Below the pieces are notes generated by a model. That model was not told where the DNA came from. It worked only from the letters and a program-made list of their open reading frames with translations, and did not search any database. Position numbers and translations under genes: made by a program. From the NCBI GenBank assembly GCA_035573675.1, contig DATMAB010000010.1:186001-250000 (forward strand): a stretch of DNA of 64,000 nucleotides, given 5' to 3'. Of this stretch, positions 16,751 through 27,665 are shown piece by piece (positions within the stretch are counted from its first letter, which is position 1; each line of letters opens with the position of its first letter). This stretch comes from Terriglobales bacterium (GTDB lineage Bacteria; Acidobacteriota; Terriglobia; Terriglobales; Acidobacteriaceae).

Positions 16751-17170
16751 TCACTGCTTTCTGGGTTCTTCGCTCGACCAGGCGGCGAACACCAGCATGC
16801 GCCAGTCGCCCGCCGCTTGCCGCTGCCACACCACCAGGTAGCGGCCGCGGTCGCGTTTCCGGCTGCCGTCGTCCTGGTGCAGGCTCACGGCATAGCGGCC
16901 CACGTCGTAGGCCAGGTCGCCGGCGCGCTGGATGAAGTCGATCTGCAGCGTGAAGTCGCTCGCGCCCTTTTCCAGCGACCCGCGCAGGAACTCGCGGATG
17001 CGCGCCCGCCCGTGGATAGGATCATCGTGCGCCGGCAGGTAGAGCGCGTCTTTGGCGTAGAGGTCGACCACCTTGTCGAGGTCGCCGGCGTTCCAGTCGC
17101 GCATCCACTGCTCGCTCAGCTTCCAGATGACGACTTCGGCGTCCTCGTACGGATTGGCGGCACTGCTCAC
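16751..17170 (-). CDS. NTF2-like (DUF4440 / SgcJ-type) protein
   Basis: 139 residues. MSSAANPYEDAEVVIWKLSEQWMRDWNAGDLDKVVDLYAKDALYLPAHDDPIHGRARIREFL is the classic start of a DUF4440 NTF2-like cone fold: two helices, then DxxA-LxxP and the G-R-x-I helix. The ending is GRYLVVWQRQAAGDWRMLVFAAWS. These proteins bind small ligands or act as isomerases, and no catalytic dyad can be assigned here. The stop codon follows directly on a CCACTGA-type repeat. Confidence 0.85.
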   Translation of the reverse strand: MSSAANPYEDAEVVIWKLSEQWMRDWNAGDLDKVVDLYAKDALYLPAHDDPIHGRARIREFLRGSLEKGASDFTLQIDFIQRAGDLAYDVGRYAVSLHQDDGSRKRDRGRYLVVWQRQAAGDWRMLVFAAWSSEEPRKQ

Positions 17171-17345
17171 AACTCACCCTCGGGGATTGCGCCCAGCATA
17201 GGACGCCCCCTCAGCCTGCGCAATCTCTTACCCGCTCCTGGCCTGTCCGATGGATGGTGAACCTCCTGGCCATTACGAGGTTACTTTCGTGACCGGGAGC
17301 GCTCTCCGCCTTCCGCCTTCCGCTGTCCGCTTTTTCGCCGCGGAT
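17171..17345. repeat. modules D and E upstream of the NTF2-like gene
   Basis: The 175-bp gap ends in TCTCCGCCTTCCGCCTTCCG units (about 17301-17332). An inverted ATCCGCG block (CGCGGATTCACGCGGAGGGA, 17337-17366) follows and runs into the 3' end of the next gene on the minus strand. Confidence 0.65.
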
Positions 17346-17762
17346 TCACGCGGAGGGACGCGGATGGACACCGCGCGGGGGAGAGATAGGGTGATCGGAT
17401 TCGCCACCGTTCTGCGGGGAGACGCCGCGGTGGTGGGGATCCTGGGCAGGGAGGTCGGTGACCATGTCGTACTTGTGGAAGCCGAAGTGGACGTTCTTGA
17501 GGTTGGCGGCGGCGGTCTGGAGCAGGTAGCCGAGGGCGGTGGCCTTGCCGGAGTCGAGGCGGTCGTCGGCGAGGGCGCGGATGATGTCGAGCAGGGCGAC
17601 CTGGATGGCGTTGCCGTCCTCGAGCGGCGGGATGTCGAGGTTCACGGTGGCACGGCGAGCCTCGTAGTGGTAGTAGCAGAAGCGCTGGCCGCGGAGGGCG
17701 GGAGAGCCGCAGCGCCTTCCATCGGTGCGGATGTAGTGACAGGTGGGAATGTTCGCGTTCAT
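17346..17762 (-). CDS. acidobacterial Cys/His-cluster small protein
   Basis: 138 residues from ATG 17762. The N-terminal CHYIRTDGRRCGSPALRGQR then FCYYHYEARR gives a C-x(9-10)-C-x(9)-C-x3-H cluster that should bind zinc. A helical segment follows (AIQVALLDIIRALADDRLDSGKATALGYLLQTAAANL). I recognise this layout as a widespread, uncharacterised family in acidobacteria, where many paralogues occur per genome. Its role is unknown. The C-terminal 20 residues (SPPRGVHPRPSA) are encoded by an E-type repeat, so the true end of the ancestral protein may lie earlier. Confidence 0.7.
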   Translation of the reverse strand: MNANIPTCHYIRTDGRRCGSPALRGQRFCYYHYEARRATVNLDIPPLEDGNAIQVALLDIIRALADDRLDSGKATALGYLLQTAAANLKNVHFGFHKYDMVTDLPAQDPHHRGVSPQNGGESDHPISPPRGVHPRPSA

Positions 17763-18209
17763 GGTTTCTCGTTTCTGGTTTCAGGTTTCACGTCCAAGCA
17801 AAAGCGTTTGGCCACGGATGGACACGGATTGACGCGGATCGGGTCTTCAGGGCAAGGACTGCGTTTTGGAATCCGTGTTCATCGGCTTTGATCCATGGCG
17901 AAAAAGGTCTTCGCCTTTCAATGATTCAATGACCCGATGATTGAATGATTCAATCGGTGTACCCCACCCCTCCCCCTATACCCGTGGTCTTTAAGAATCA
18001 GCGAGATAGGGGCGGCGATGCGGCCAGGTCTTTGACTCCCAAGGGGTTAGGTCTGCGGTCTTTGAAAACAAAGTAGTTATTTTCTCTTCGTCAATATATC
18101 TACAGAGATTATATCTTATTGGATGCGGTTGTCAAGGGAAAAGTTGCAGGGGGGACGCTGTAAACCAAAGTGCGGCGTGAGCGCTCCCGTTGTTGCGGGC
18201 ATGCACTTC
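17763..18209. repeat. repeat-rich gap with modules B, E and G and an A/T-rich promoter patch
   Basis: No gene. Directly upstream of the Cys/His-cluster gene are GTTTCTCGTTTCTGGTTTC units (17764-17788). Two E-type blocks in opposite orientation follow (17803-17838 and 17868-17912), then GATTCAATGACC-type units (17921-17960). 18060-18135 is strikingly A/T-rich and contains a consensus promoter listed separately. Confidence 0.75.
18108..18135 (-). promoter_or_regulatory. perfect-consensus sigma70 promoter on the minus strand
   Basis: TTGACA (18130-18135) and TATAAT (18108-18113) with a 16-bp spacer. Both hexamers match consensus exactly, which is rare in DNA of this GC content. It points left, away from the HNH gene, toward the Cys/His-cluster gene whose start is about 340 bp downstream. 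Confidence 0.6.
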
Positions 18210-19283
18210 TTAGTCGGGTAGCAACTCCATGTGGTCTCGGAGGAAACTGCCTCGTTTGTCCAGGAGAAACGTATAGCGACCCGTCTTGAGACCACTCAAG
18301 ATGACATCCCTCTCTACACCCACAACCAAGTCCTGGCAAATGTGGTGCATGATTGCTCCGTGGATCTGATGTTGCCAGTTCTCCAACTGCCATACCTCGG
18401 GCCGGTAAGCAACAATCTTGTATTCGCCCGATATCCGATCAAACTCGGAAAAGAACCTCGGCCTCTCGCTCAGTTGAATGTTGATGGAAGCTAGCCGAGC
18501 AGCAATCTCGCGCAGCTGCAAAGGCGACAGAGGGCCATCAAGTCTTTTCAACTCCTCCGAGTAAATCTGGAGAGCGGCCTGAGAATCATTGAAAACAGCG
18601 ATGATTGCAACGTCATCCAGTCGCAAGAGCATGGTTTGGGCCAATGAAAGGTCGCCGTAGTCAAAGCTCTCAAAATGCGGCCGAACCTTTGCTGGAAGCA
18701 CCAGTAGCGAACCGGCGACTTCCGCGGCTATGTTGCAGCCCGTGTAGAAGGCTCGAGCGATGCAGTGGAGATGATGCAAGTCCTCCCAGCTGTGGAATTC
18801 AGCAATCTTGGCATCGCCTTTGCGTTTGTCGCGACAAAAGCTGAGGTTCTTGTCCTTGAGATGTGTCTTAAGAAAAATCAAGGACATCCACATAAAGAGT
18901 CGCCATGGCCCATACTTCTTGAATTCACTTGATAATCCCTCGGTGCCTTGTGAGAACATTTCACTCATGGGTTTCTCTATGTTGCTTCCCATTGTGCTGT
19001 TGCACTCGACACAACAGGGTATCTTCATCTGACCGTACCGAAGGCCTGTGTTGTTCGGGATTGTGATGGTCTTGTCGTGCAATTTGTAGCGTTTCAGAAT
19101 CCAATCAGGAAGCACATGTTCATCGTTGAATGGGGCGGTTCCCGGTTTCGCGCCACAAATAAAACAGTGATCCCCTGTAGCGATCTCTGAAATGAAACGA
19201 TGAAGGCTAAACAATGTGATGCGCCCCTTATGGTCTACTACAGAGCCATCGGGCATCATTTCAAATCTAATTGGGACAATCAT
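18210..19283 (-). CDS. HNH-type nuclease-domain protein
   Basis: 357 residues. Residues about 35-100 hold a zinc-braced HNH module: CFICGAKPGTAPFNDEHVLPDWIL, then IPCCVECNSTMGS. This is CxxC...EHxxPxW...CxxCN, with the DEH triplet as the first catalytic strand. The remaining 250 residues (FKKYGPWRLFMWMSLIFLKTHLKDKN..., a long helical and beta region) match nothing I know. GC content is clearly lower than the neighbours and codon use is more balanced, which suggests horizontal acquisition. No methylase or restriction partner is adjacent. It could be a lone defence or mobile-element nuclease. Confidence 0.75.
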   Translation of the reverse strand: MIVPIRFEMMPDGSVVDHKGRITLFSLHRFISEIATGDHCFICGAKPGTAPFNDEHVLPDWILKRYKLHDKTITIPNNTGLRYGQMKIPCCVECNSTMGSNIEKPMSEMFSQGTEGLSSEFKKYGPWRLFMWMSLIFLKTHLKDKNLSFCRDKRKGDAKIAEFHSWEDLHHLHCIARAFYTGCNIAAEVAGSLLVLPAKVRPHFESFDYGDLSLAQTMLLRLDDVAIIAVFNDSQAALQIYSEELKRLDGPLSPLQLREIAARLASINIQLSERPRFFSEFDRISGEYKIVAYRPEVWQLENWQHQIHGAIMHHICQDLVVGVERDVILSGLKTGRYTFLLDKRGSFLRDHMELLPD

Positions 19284-19477
19284 CTTTCAGGCCTATGAAA
19301 CAAATAAGGCACGGCGTTGGCCGTGCCCTCCCTACACGTCCTGAACGTCTTCTAACTGCTCACCACTTGTTGCCCTCAGGGGCTAAAGCCCGCGAGGTTG
19401 TTGCTCTTTCCTGCAGGGCTAAAGCCCTGCTCCACCCGATTCTCCGCGATCTCTGCGGTCTCGGCGGTGAATCCTTT
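19284..19477. repeat. hairpin repeats of the GGGCTAAAGCCC / GGCACGGC...GCCGTGCC type
   Basis: Three short hairpins: GGCACGGC-GTTG-GCCGTGCC (19305-19324), GGGGCTAAAGCCC (19380-19392), and CAGGGCTAAAGCCCTG (19415-19430). Related hairpins occur at 14069-14090 and 61054-61073. They lie downstream of nrdJ and may also act as weak terminators. Confidence 0.7.
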
Positions 19478-22564
<3,087 letters not shown>

Positions 22565-22614
22565 CTCTATTCTCCTCTTTCAGAACAGGGTGTGCCAGTG
22601 CCCACGGCGGAACC

Positions 22615-23139
22615 TCAGAAGCCAGCGGGCAGCGGCGAAGGACGCAGATCCTTCGAATGACGATTGACGATTTTGGGATTGACGATTGAGGGCGGCGGAA
22701 GTGCGCTGCCGCCGAATGGGTCGCCCGAAGCGTCGCTACTGAGCGCGGCGGCGGAATCGGAAGCGGCGGCCAACCAGTGCGCGAGCGCGGCGGCGACGGC
22801 ACGGCGGCGGCCGGGATCGGCGATGGCGGCGTAGCGCACGTAGCAGCGGCCCTCCTGAAGCTTGGCGCGCACCGGGCTTTCGGCCGCGAACAGACGGCTG
22901 AGGGCGCGGGCGAGGTCCTCGGCCTCGGCCACGTGGAAGAGCGCGAGCATGCGGCGGGCGGCGGCGCCGGCGGGCGCGGCGACCTCCTCGGCGAGGGCGA
23001 ACACGCCCGGCTGGTGCGGAACCAGCAGCAGGCTGAAGCTGGACTCGCACCGCGACCAGGGAGACCAGTTCAGGCCGGTCTCGGCACCGGGGTCGACCGG
23101 GAGCGTGGAGGGCGTCGGGCGAAGGGCATCGGCTTCCAT
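22615..23139 (-). CDS. hypothetical protein upstream of nrdJ
   Basis: 174 residues from ATG 23139, with GGAGG 13 nt upstream. The core FSLLLVPHQPGVFALAEEV...RRMLALFHVAEAEDLARALSRLF...GRCYVRYAAIADPGRRRAVAAALAHWL reads as a strand-helix-strand domain. I recognise no named family. It is the first gene after the NrdR-controlled promoter and is separated from nrdJ by 50 bp, so the two are probably co-transcribed; a role linked to the reductase is possible but not shown. The C-terminal PPSIVNPKIVNRHSKDLRP is encoded by a GATTGACG repeat module, so the original C-terminus may have been shorter. Confidence 0.65.
   Translation of the reverse strand: MEADALRPTPSTLPVDPGAETGLNWSPWSRCESSFSLLLVPHQPGVFALAEEVAAPAGAAARRMLALFHVAEAEDLARALSRLFAAESPVRAKLQEGRCYVRYAAIADPGRRRAVAAALAHWLAAASDSAAALSSDASGDPFGGSALPPPSIVNPKIVNRHSKDLRPSPLPAGF
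22656..22690. repeat. module I (GATTGACG units) at the 3' end of the gene before nrdJ
   Basis: Units ATGACGATTGACGATTTTGG and GATTGACGATTGAG. They are translated at the C-terminus of the upstream gene. It is the third repeat module within 3.1 kb of nrd coding sequence. Confidence 0.75.
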
Positions 23140-23410
23140 GGGTTCGAGCTGACCTCCGAATTAGTGTGGTAACCCCTGTCTCTTGACCACAGGGAGGGCG
23201 TCCCGCCGCGGGGTCCCGTTGCCGGGACGAGGAGGCAAGATGGAGCCTCTCGGGCGCCCGGGAAGCCCCGGAACACCCTCTTTCCTTGTGCCTATCCCCT
23301 CAAGAATCGCGACCGGCAACCACCCCGGCGCGACGGGGGCCACCGCATGAAATCAGCCCCAAAAAGCGGGCTGGAACGCGACCCTCACCCCGAAGGCGCG
23401 TTGCACGTGG
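23140..23410 (-). ncRNA. structured 5' leader of the nrdJ transcription unit
   Basis: From the predicted transcription start near 23410 to the first ATG there are about 270 nt with many strong hairpins. They include CCCTGT/ACAGGG (23174-23179 with 23189-23194), GTCCCG-TTGC-CGGGAC (23213-23228), GAGGC/GCCTC (23230-23247), and CCCCG/CGGGG near 23323-23337. I cannot find the conserved core of a cobalamin riboswitch. It may be another regulatory RNA, and that role is inference. Confidence 0.4.
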
Positions 23411-23416
23411 GAAGGG

Positions 23417-23445
23417 ACAATACTCCCACATATAGGGCGTGTCAA
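23417..23445 (-). promoter_or_regulatory. sigma70 promoter of the nrdJ unit
   Basis: On the minus strand, TTGACA (23440-23445) and TATTGT (23417-23422) have a 17-bp spacer. The two NrdR-box-like palindromes overlap the spacer and lie just upstream of the -35 box. Confidence 0.75.
23425..23437 (-). promoter_or_regulatory. NrdR-box-like operator, promoter-proximal
   Basis: CCCACATATAGGG on the plus strand (minus: CCCTATATGTGGG) lies between the -35 and -10 boxes. Its core resembles the NrdR consensus (ACACWATATWTWGTGT-like). Its centre is 31 bp, about three helical turns, from the centre of the second palindrome. Confidence 0.65.
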
Positions 23446-23454
23446 GAGGATATC

Positions 23455-23469
23455 GCTACATATTGTAGC
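23455..23469 (-). promoter_or_regulatory. NrdR-box-like operator, promoter-distal
   Basis: GCTACATATTGTAGC is a perfect palindrome (6-bp arms, 3-bp centre) 10 bp upstream of the -35 box. Paired boxes about three turns apart are the known arrangement for the ATP/dATP-sensing repressor NrdR. Confidence 0.7.
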
Positions 23470-23790
23470 ATGCGTGTCTTTACCCTCCAGATGCGCCCTG
23501 GACCGCGAAAAGCGCTGTGCAAATCGAGGCGGCCTTCGCCAAGTCCGCTTGGCTGGCGGTTGCGACGCGTTTCGGTTGTGGCTGGAGAAGAACCGCGGCT
23601 GGAAGGTGACGCGGAGTGTACGCGGGGGATTCGCCGGACGTCAATGCAGAAAAATGGGGCAGTGGGAGATTGCCGAATTGCGGAACTCGGAATTGCCGAA
23701 TCGGTAAAACCAGCGTGCTTCCTCTCCCACGTCTGCGCCGAAAAGCGTGGCGCAGACATGGGGCACCGCCAGCACTCGAAGGACTCTGCC
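23470..23790. repeat. gene-free stretch with module J and a terminator-like hairpin
   Basis: No gene. 23665-23702 carries GATTGCCGAATTGCGGAACT and GGAATTGCCGAA units (module J). A 9-bp hairpin GTCTGCGCC/GGCGCAGAC (23731-23739 with 23749-23757), extended by CCCA/TGGG outside, lies just after the moaD-like stop codon and probably ends the leftward cluster. Confidence 0.7.
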
Positions 23791-24087
23791 CTAGCCGCCG
23801 GCGATGGCGCCGATGATGAAGAGGGGTTCAGCGCCGGAGGCGACGGCGGCGGGCAGCGCGGCCGCCGGCGGCTGGTGGGACAGGTCTTCCTCGCAAGCAA
23901 AGAAGCGCAGGAAGGGGCGGCGCTGGAGGGTGGCATGGTCGCGGATGGTGCCGCGCAGCATGGGGTAGCGGGCCTCGAGGGCGTCGAGGACGGAGCGCAG
24001 CGTGGCTTCGCCCTCGACGTCGAGACAGACTTCGCCATCCACTTTGGCCAGCGTGCGCAGATGATACGGAAGCACGACCCGGATCAT
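23791..24087 (-). CDS. MoaD/ThiS-family small protein
   Basis: 98 residues from ATG 24087. [49 protein letters not shown] is the beta-grasp start, and the chain ends ...[11 protein letters not shown]. The terminal Gly-Gly is the feature adenylated and thiocarboxylated in MoaD, ThiS and CysO. Its ATG overlaps the stop of the BNR-repeat gene (ATGA), so the two are translationally coupled. No MoaE, ThiG or E1-like enzyme is nearby, so the sulfur acceptor pathway cannot be named. Confidence 0.85.
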   Translation of the reverse strand: MIRVVLPYHLRTLAKVDGEVCLDVEGEATLRSVLDALEARYPMLRGTIRDHATLQRRPFLRFFACEEDLSHQPPAAALPAAVASGAEPLFIIGAIAGG

Positions 24088-25271
24088 GGCAGCGTCTGTA
24101 CCTCCACGGAAAGCACGGCGGGAAGATCGCGCACGATGGGAGCCCAGGTGTCGCCGGCGTCGGCGGAGGCGTAGACCTGGCCTCCGGTGGTGCCGAAGTA
24201 GACGCCGCAGGCGTCGAGCGAGTCGACGGCCATGGCATCGCGCAGCACGTTGACGTAGCAGTTGCTCTGGGGAAGGCCCTCGGTAAGGGCTTCCCATTCA
24301 TTGCCGCCGGTGCGGCTGCGATAGACGCGCAGGCTGCCCTCCAGCGGGTAGTGCTCGGAATCGCTCTTGATGGGAACGACGTAGAGGGTTTCCGGCTCGT
24401 GGGCGTGCACGTCAATGACGAAGCCGAAGTCGGTGGGCAGGTTGCCGCTGATCTCACGCCAGTTGTCGCCGGCGTCGTCGCTGCGCATGACGTCCCAGTG
24501 CTTCTGCATGAACAGAGTCTCGGGGCGGGAGCGATGCAGAGCGATGCGGTGCACGCAGTGGCCGACCTCGGCGTTGGGGTCGGGGATGTACTGCGAGACC
24601 AGGCCGCGGTTGATGGGCCGCCAGGTCTTGCCGGCGTCGTCGGTGCGGAAAGCGCCGGCGGCGGAGATGGCCACGAACATGCGGCCGTTGTCGCGGGGAT
24701 CGAGCAGGATGGTGTGCAGGCACATGCCGCCCGCGCCGGGCTGCCACTTGGGCCCGGTACCGTGTCCGCGCAGTCCGGCGAGCTCGTGCCAGGACTTGCC
24801 GCCGTCAGTGGAGCGGAACAGGGCGGCGTCCTCGATGCCGGCGTAGACCGTGTCCGGGTCCTTGAGCGAGGGCTCAAGATGCCAGACGCGCTTGAACTCC
24901 CAGGGGTGCTGGGTGCCGTCGTACCACTGGTGGGTGGTGAGCGGCTTGCCGGTTTCCGGCGAGGTGTCGTAGACGAACTTGTTGCTTTCGCCCTTGGGCA
25001 TGCCTTCGGGGATGGTGACGGTCTCGCCTGGCGGCGTGCCGGGCTGATGCCAGGTCTTGCCGCCGTCGTCGGAGCGCTGAATGATCTGCCCGAACCAGCC
25101 GCTGGTCTGCGAGCAGTACAGCCGGTTGGGATCGGCGGGCGATCCCTTGAGGTGGTAGATCTCCCAGCCGGCAAAGAAAGGACCGGCGACCTCCCAGTTC
25201 TTGCGTTTGCCGTCCGAGGTGAGAATGAAAGCGCCTTTGCGAGTGCCAACCAAAACCCTGACTCCGCTCAT
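24084..25271 (-). CDS. BNR/Asp-box repeat beta-propeller (sialidase-like) protein
   Basis: 395 residues from ATG 25271 ([17 protein letters not shown]). At least five Asp-boxes (S/T-x-D-x-G-x-T-W type) are visible: [47 protein letters not shown] and [12 protein letters not shown]. They mark the blades of a six- or seven-bladed propeller. There is no signal peptide, so it is cytoplasmic, unlike true sialidases. The Arg triad of sialidases is not evident. It is often annotated as exo-alpha-sialidase, but glycosidase activity is unlikely. Its coupling to a MoaD/ThiS-like protein suggests a joint role. Confidence 0.85.
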   Translation of the reverse strand: MSGVRVLVGTRKGAFILTSDGKRKNWEVAGPFFAGWEIYHLKGSPADPNRLYCSQTSGWFGQIIQRSDDGGKTWHQPGTPPGETVTIPEGMPKGESNKFVYDTSPETGKPLTTHQWYDGTQHPWEFKRVWHLEPSLKDPDTVYAGIEDAALFRSTDGGKSWHELAGLRGHGTGPKWQPGAGGMCLHTILLDPRDNGRMFVAISAAGAFRTDDAGKTWRPINRGLVSQYIPDPNAEVGHCVHRIALHRSRPETLFMQKHWDVMRSDDAGDNWREISGNLPTDFGFVIDVHAHEPETLYVVPIKSDSEHYPLEGSLRVYRSRTGGNEWEALTEGLPQSNCYVNVLRDAMAVDSLDACGVYFGTTGGQVYASADAGDTWAPIVRDLPAVLSVEVQTLP

Positions 25272-25345
25272 GGAATCCACGCTCCTTGCGTTGAATTTAT
25301 TGTGCCGCGCTGTTGTTGGACCTGCCGGTTCGAAGAGTTCGGCTC

Positions 25346-25705
25346 TCAGGCGTCGACCAGGACCTTGAATCCGCCATAGGCCATGCGCTTGACGTCGAAG
25401 GGCATCTTCTTGCCATCCATCATCGCAGCCAGGCGCGGATCCTTCATGACCTTGGCGTTGACGCGATCGCGATGGCGGCGCGACTTGAAGACGATGTAGG
25501 AGAAAAATACCGTCTCGCCGGGCTTGAGCTTCATGACGCGCGGGAACGGAAGCCCGAACTTGACCTTGAGGTCTTCGCCAACGCATTCCTTGTAGTCGAG
25601 GGCGCCGTGCTCGCGCCACACCTTGCCCGCCGCGCGGGCCAGGCGGGAATACGCCGCCAGATTCTTCTTCGGTACTGCCAGAACAAAGCCATCCACGTAG
25701 CTCAT
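25346..25705 (-). CDS. DUF1428 protein
   Basis: 119 residues. Tandem ATGs lie at 25708 and 25705; the second is preferred because GGAGG is 6 nt upstream of it. [46 protein letters not shown]...[29 protein letters not shown]...[17 protein letters not shown] covers the whole DUF1428 family, which has a dimeric alpha-beta barrel fold. The function is unknown. It belongs to the leftward HxlR cluster. Confidence 0.9.
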   Translation of the reverse strand: MSYVDGFVLAVPKKNLAAYSRLARAAGKVWREHGALDYKECVGEDLKVKFGLPFPRVMKLKPGETVFFSYIVFKSRRHRDRVNAKVMKDPRLAAMMDGKKMPFDVKRMAYGGFKVLVDA

Positions 25706-25758
25706 CATTGTCCTCCGATCAGGTGCTGACACTTACCTGCCTGCTTACATGTTGTGCT

Positions 25759-26034
25759 TTACCTCAGCCGGTACCTTTGAGGTCGTGAAGCAGTGCGTGC
25801 GATGAGTTTCCGGCCTTCCAGATCGAGCTTCACGGTTTCGCCGTACCAACTGACGTTGCCGGGAAATCTGCCCTTGAGCTTGCGATTGAGCCGACTGAAC
25901 AGTTCCGTATGCGTGAGTTCGGCCCCCTCGAGGGCCGCCAGGATGGCTTGCTTCATGGAATCGTACTTCTGCTTGCTGATGTGCAAGCCGCGCTTACCCT
26001 GAGGATGTTTGGTGAGTATTCTCAGTTCGGTCAT
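25759..26034 (-). CDS. small winged-helix-like protein (DUF6958-like)
   Basis: 91 residues from ATG 26034, with GAGG 6 nt upstream. An in-frame ATG at 26046 overlaps the upstream stop (ATGA) and is a credible alternative. The pattern LTKHPQGKRGLHISKQKYDSMKQAILAALEGAELTHTELFSRLNRKLKGRFPGNVSWYGETVKLDLEGRKLIARTASRPQRYRL reads as helix-turn-helix with a wing. I associate it with DUF6958, with moderate certainty. It may be regulatory. It is co-transcribed with the VOC gene. Confidence 0.75.
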   Translation of the reverse strand: MTELRILTKHPQGKRGLHISKQKYDSMKQAILAALEGAELTHTELFSRLNRKLKGRFPGNVSWYGETVKLDLEGRKLIARTASRPQRYRLR

Positions 26035-26042
26035 TGCGGTCC

Positions 26043-26516
26043 TCATGCCTGCTCGTACGCCTGGCGCAGGGCCTGGATGTCGATTTTTTTCATCTTGAGC
26101 ATGGCTTCCATGACTCTCGTGGATTTTCCGGGATCGGGATCGCTGAGCATCTCGCCCAGGATAGTGGGATTGATCTGCCAGGAGAGGCCGTACTTGTCTT
26201 TCAGCCAGCCGCACGGCCCTTCTTCTCCGCCGGCCGAGAGCTTGGCCCAGAACTCGTCCACTTCCTGCTGGGTCTGGCACTCCACGGAGAAGGATACGGC
26301 CTCAGTGAACTTGAAATGCGGCCCGCCGTTCAGCGCGATGAATTCCTGTCCATCGAGCTGGAAGACCACGGTCATCACGCTGCCTTTGGGCCCGGGTCCA
26401 GCCTCTCCGTAACGAGAGATTTTCACGATCTTCGAGTTCTTGAAGATGGAGACGTAGAACCTGGCCGCTTCCTCGGCCTGAGTGTCGAACCACAGGAATG
26501 GAGTGATTCTGGGCAT
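26043..26516 (-). CDS. VOC-superfamily (PhnB-like) protein
   Basis: 157 residues from ATG 26516. [29 protein letters not shown]...[52 protein letters not shown]...[16 protein letters not shown] is the full two-module vicinal-oxygen-chelate domain of the PhnB / 3-demethylubiquinone-like group. Members of this group often lack the metal ligands of glyoxalase I, and the substrate is unknown. It lies in the HxlR-led cluster, where such genes are common neighbours of DUF1428. Confidence 0.9.
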   Translation of the reverse strand: MPRITPFLWFDTQAEEAARFYVSIFKNSKIVKISRYGEAGPGPKGSVMTVVFQLDGQEFIALNGGPHFKFTEAVSFSVECQTQQEVDEFWAKLSAGGEEGPCGWLKDKYGLSWQINPTILGEMLSDPDPGKSTRVMEAMLKMKKIDIQALRQAYEQA

Positions 26517-26632
26517 CGGTGTCGCCTTTCGCAGGTGCGCTTTCGGTTCGTGCAACGGTGGAATCGCCAGTCCCGGTTGGGGCCCGGCGGCGGAAAAAGC
26601 CACCGCCGCCGGCGATCACAACGGGTGCGGGC

Positions 26633-27106
26633 TCAGGCCGCCGACGCAGACTTGGGCTGCAACTGCTGCTGCATCTGCTGCATGAACTGGCGCATGGCGG
26701 TCACGTGGCCGGGGCTGCGCTTCTCCGCCCAGGCCTCGTAGCGCTGGGCGGCCTTTTCCAGGTGGGCGAAAAGCGGCTTGTAGGTCCACTTCTCGCGCGC
26801 CTCCGGGACGATGGGTTTGAGCTTTTCCCAGACGCCGAAGAACTCGCCGCTGGTCTCAAAGAAGAGGTCTTCGTGAAGAAGGCCGTAGTTGAGCAGGGCG
26901 CAGGCCTGTTCCCAGTAGCCGACAACCATGCCAAAGAACGCACCGGCTTCGGTGCCGGGCGCGGCGAGACGCATGGCTTCGTCGAAGCTCTTCGGGTGGA
27001 AATCCCGGTGAAACCAGTCGCGGGCCTGGCGGAGCCGGGCCTCGCGGCGCAGATCGTAGACCTGCAGGTGGAGTTGGGCTTGCTCGTGGGTCGGTTTGCT
27101 TTCCAT
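26633..27106 (-). CDS. conserved hypothetical protein of the HxlR cluster
   Basis: 157 residues, mostly helical: MESKPTHEQAQLHLQVYDLRREARLRQARDWFHRDFHPKSFDEAMRLAAPGTEAGAFFGMVVGYWEQACALLNYGLLHEDLFFETSGEFFGVWEKLKPIVPEAREKW. It ends with a Gln-rich tail (MQQMQQQLQPKSASAA). The helix pattern resembles DUF4760-type proteins, but the match is not firm. The gene is 22 bp downstream of the HxlR gene and surely in the same transcript. Confidence 0.75.
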   Translation of the reverse strand: MESKPTHEQAQLHLQVYDLRREARLRQARDWFHRDFHPKSFDEAMRLAAPGTEAGAFFGMVVGYWEQACALLNYGLLHEDLFFETSGEFFGVWEKLKPIVPEAREKWTYKPLFAHLEKAAQRYEAWAEKRSPGHVTAMRQFMQQMQQQLQPKSASAA

Positions 27107-27128
27107 GATTCCTCGCTCTCCTTGTTGG

Positions 27129-27653
27129 TTACTTCCTGGAATGAACTGCGTTGGGTTGGGAGTGGCGGAGTGACGAAGTGAGTGGCGAATCGAAATTCAG
27201 AGCGGGGTCGCCGACCCGCGGCAACAGCGGAGTGGGATCGCGCTCCTGCCAGCGACGCCGGACCTCGGCCAAGACCGCCGGACGATTCTGCTCCATCCTT
27301 TCGATGAGGGCACAGGCCGCGCCGGTTTCCTCGTGGCGGGCAGCCCAGATGAGCAGCTCCAGAAGCACGGGCGCGAGGTCGATGCCCTTCTCCGTCAGGC
27401 GGTAGTTCACGCGGCGGGCGTCGCTCTCCTCGGGCTCGGCGGTGATGATGCCCGCGGCTTCCAGCCTCCGCAGCCGGTCGGCGAGGATATTGGTGGCGAT
27501 GCCCTCGCCTGCCTGCTGGAACTGCTTGAAGGTGCGGTAGCCGCGAACCATGAGATCGCGAATGATGAGCAGCGACCAGCGATCTCCGAAGCGCTCGAGC
27601 GAGACGCTTACCGGGCACCCGGAGCGGCGTTCGGATCTGGGCTTTCTGGGCAC
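27129..27653 (-). CDS. HxlR-family transcriptional regulator
   Basis: 174 residues from GTG 27653. The core CPVSVSLERFGDRWSLLIIRDLMVRGYRTFKQFQQAGEGIATNILADRLRRLEAAGIITAEPEESDARRVNYRLTEKGIDLAPVLLELLIWAARHE is a complete HxlR winged helix with the N-terminal Cys used as a redox or electrophile sensor in several members. The frame is open to 27761, but that would place a perfect 17-bp palindrome inside the coding sequence, so the GTG just past the promoter is preferred. It heads a seven-gene leftward cluster and is likely autoregulated. Confidence 0.88.
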   Translation of the reverse strand: MPRKPRSERRSGCPVSVSLERFGDRWSLLIIRDLMVRGYRTFKQFQQAGEGIATNILADRLRRLEAAGIITAEPEESDARRVNYRLTEKGIDLAPVLLELLIWAARHEETGAACALIERMEQNRPAVLAEVRRRWQERDPTPLLPRVGDPALNFDSPLTSSLRHSQPNAVHSRK

Positions 27654-27665
27654 GGGATGGACAGT

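Noticed and set aside
23140-23410. Cobalamin riboswitch upstream of nrdJ
   Set aside because: Expected from the enzyme, but the conserved core elements could not be found on either strand of the leader.
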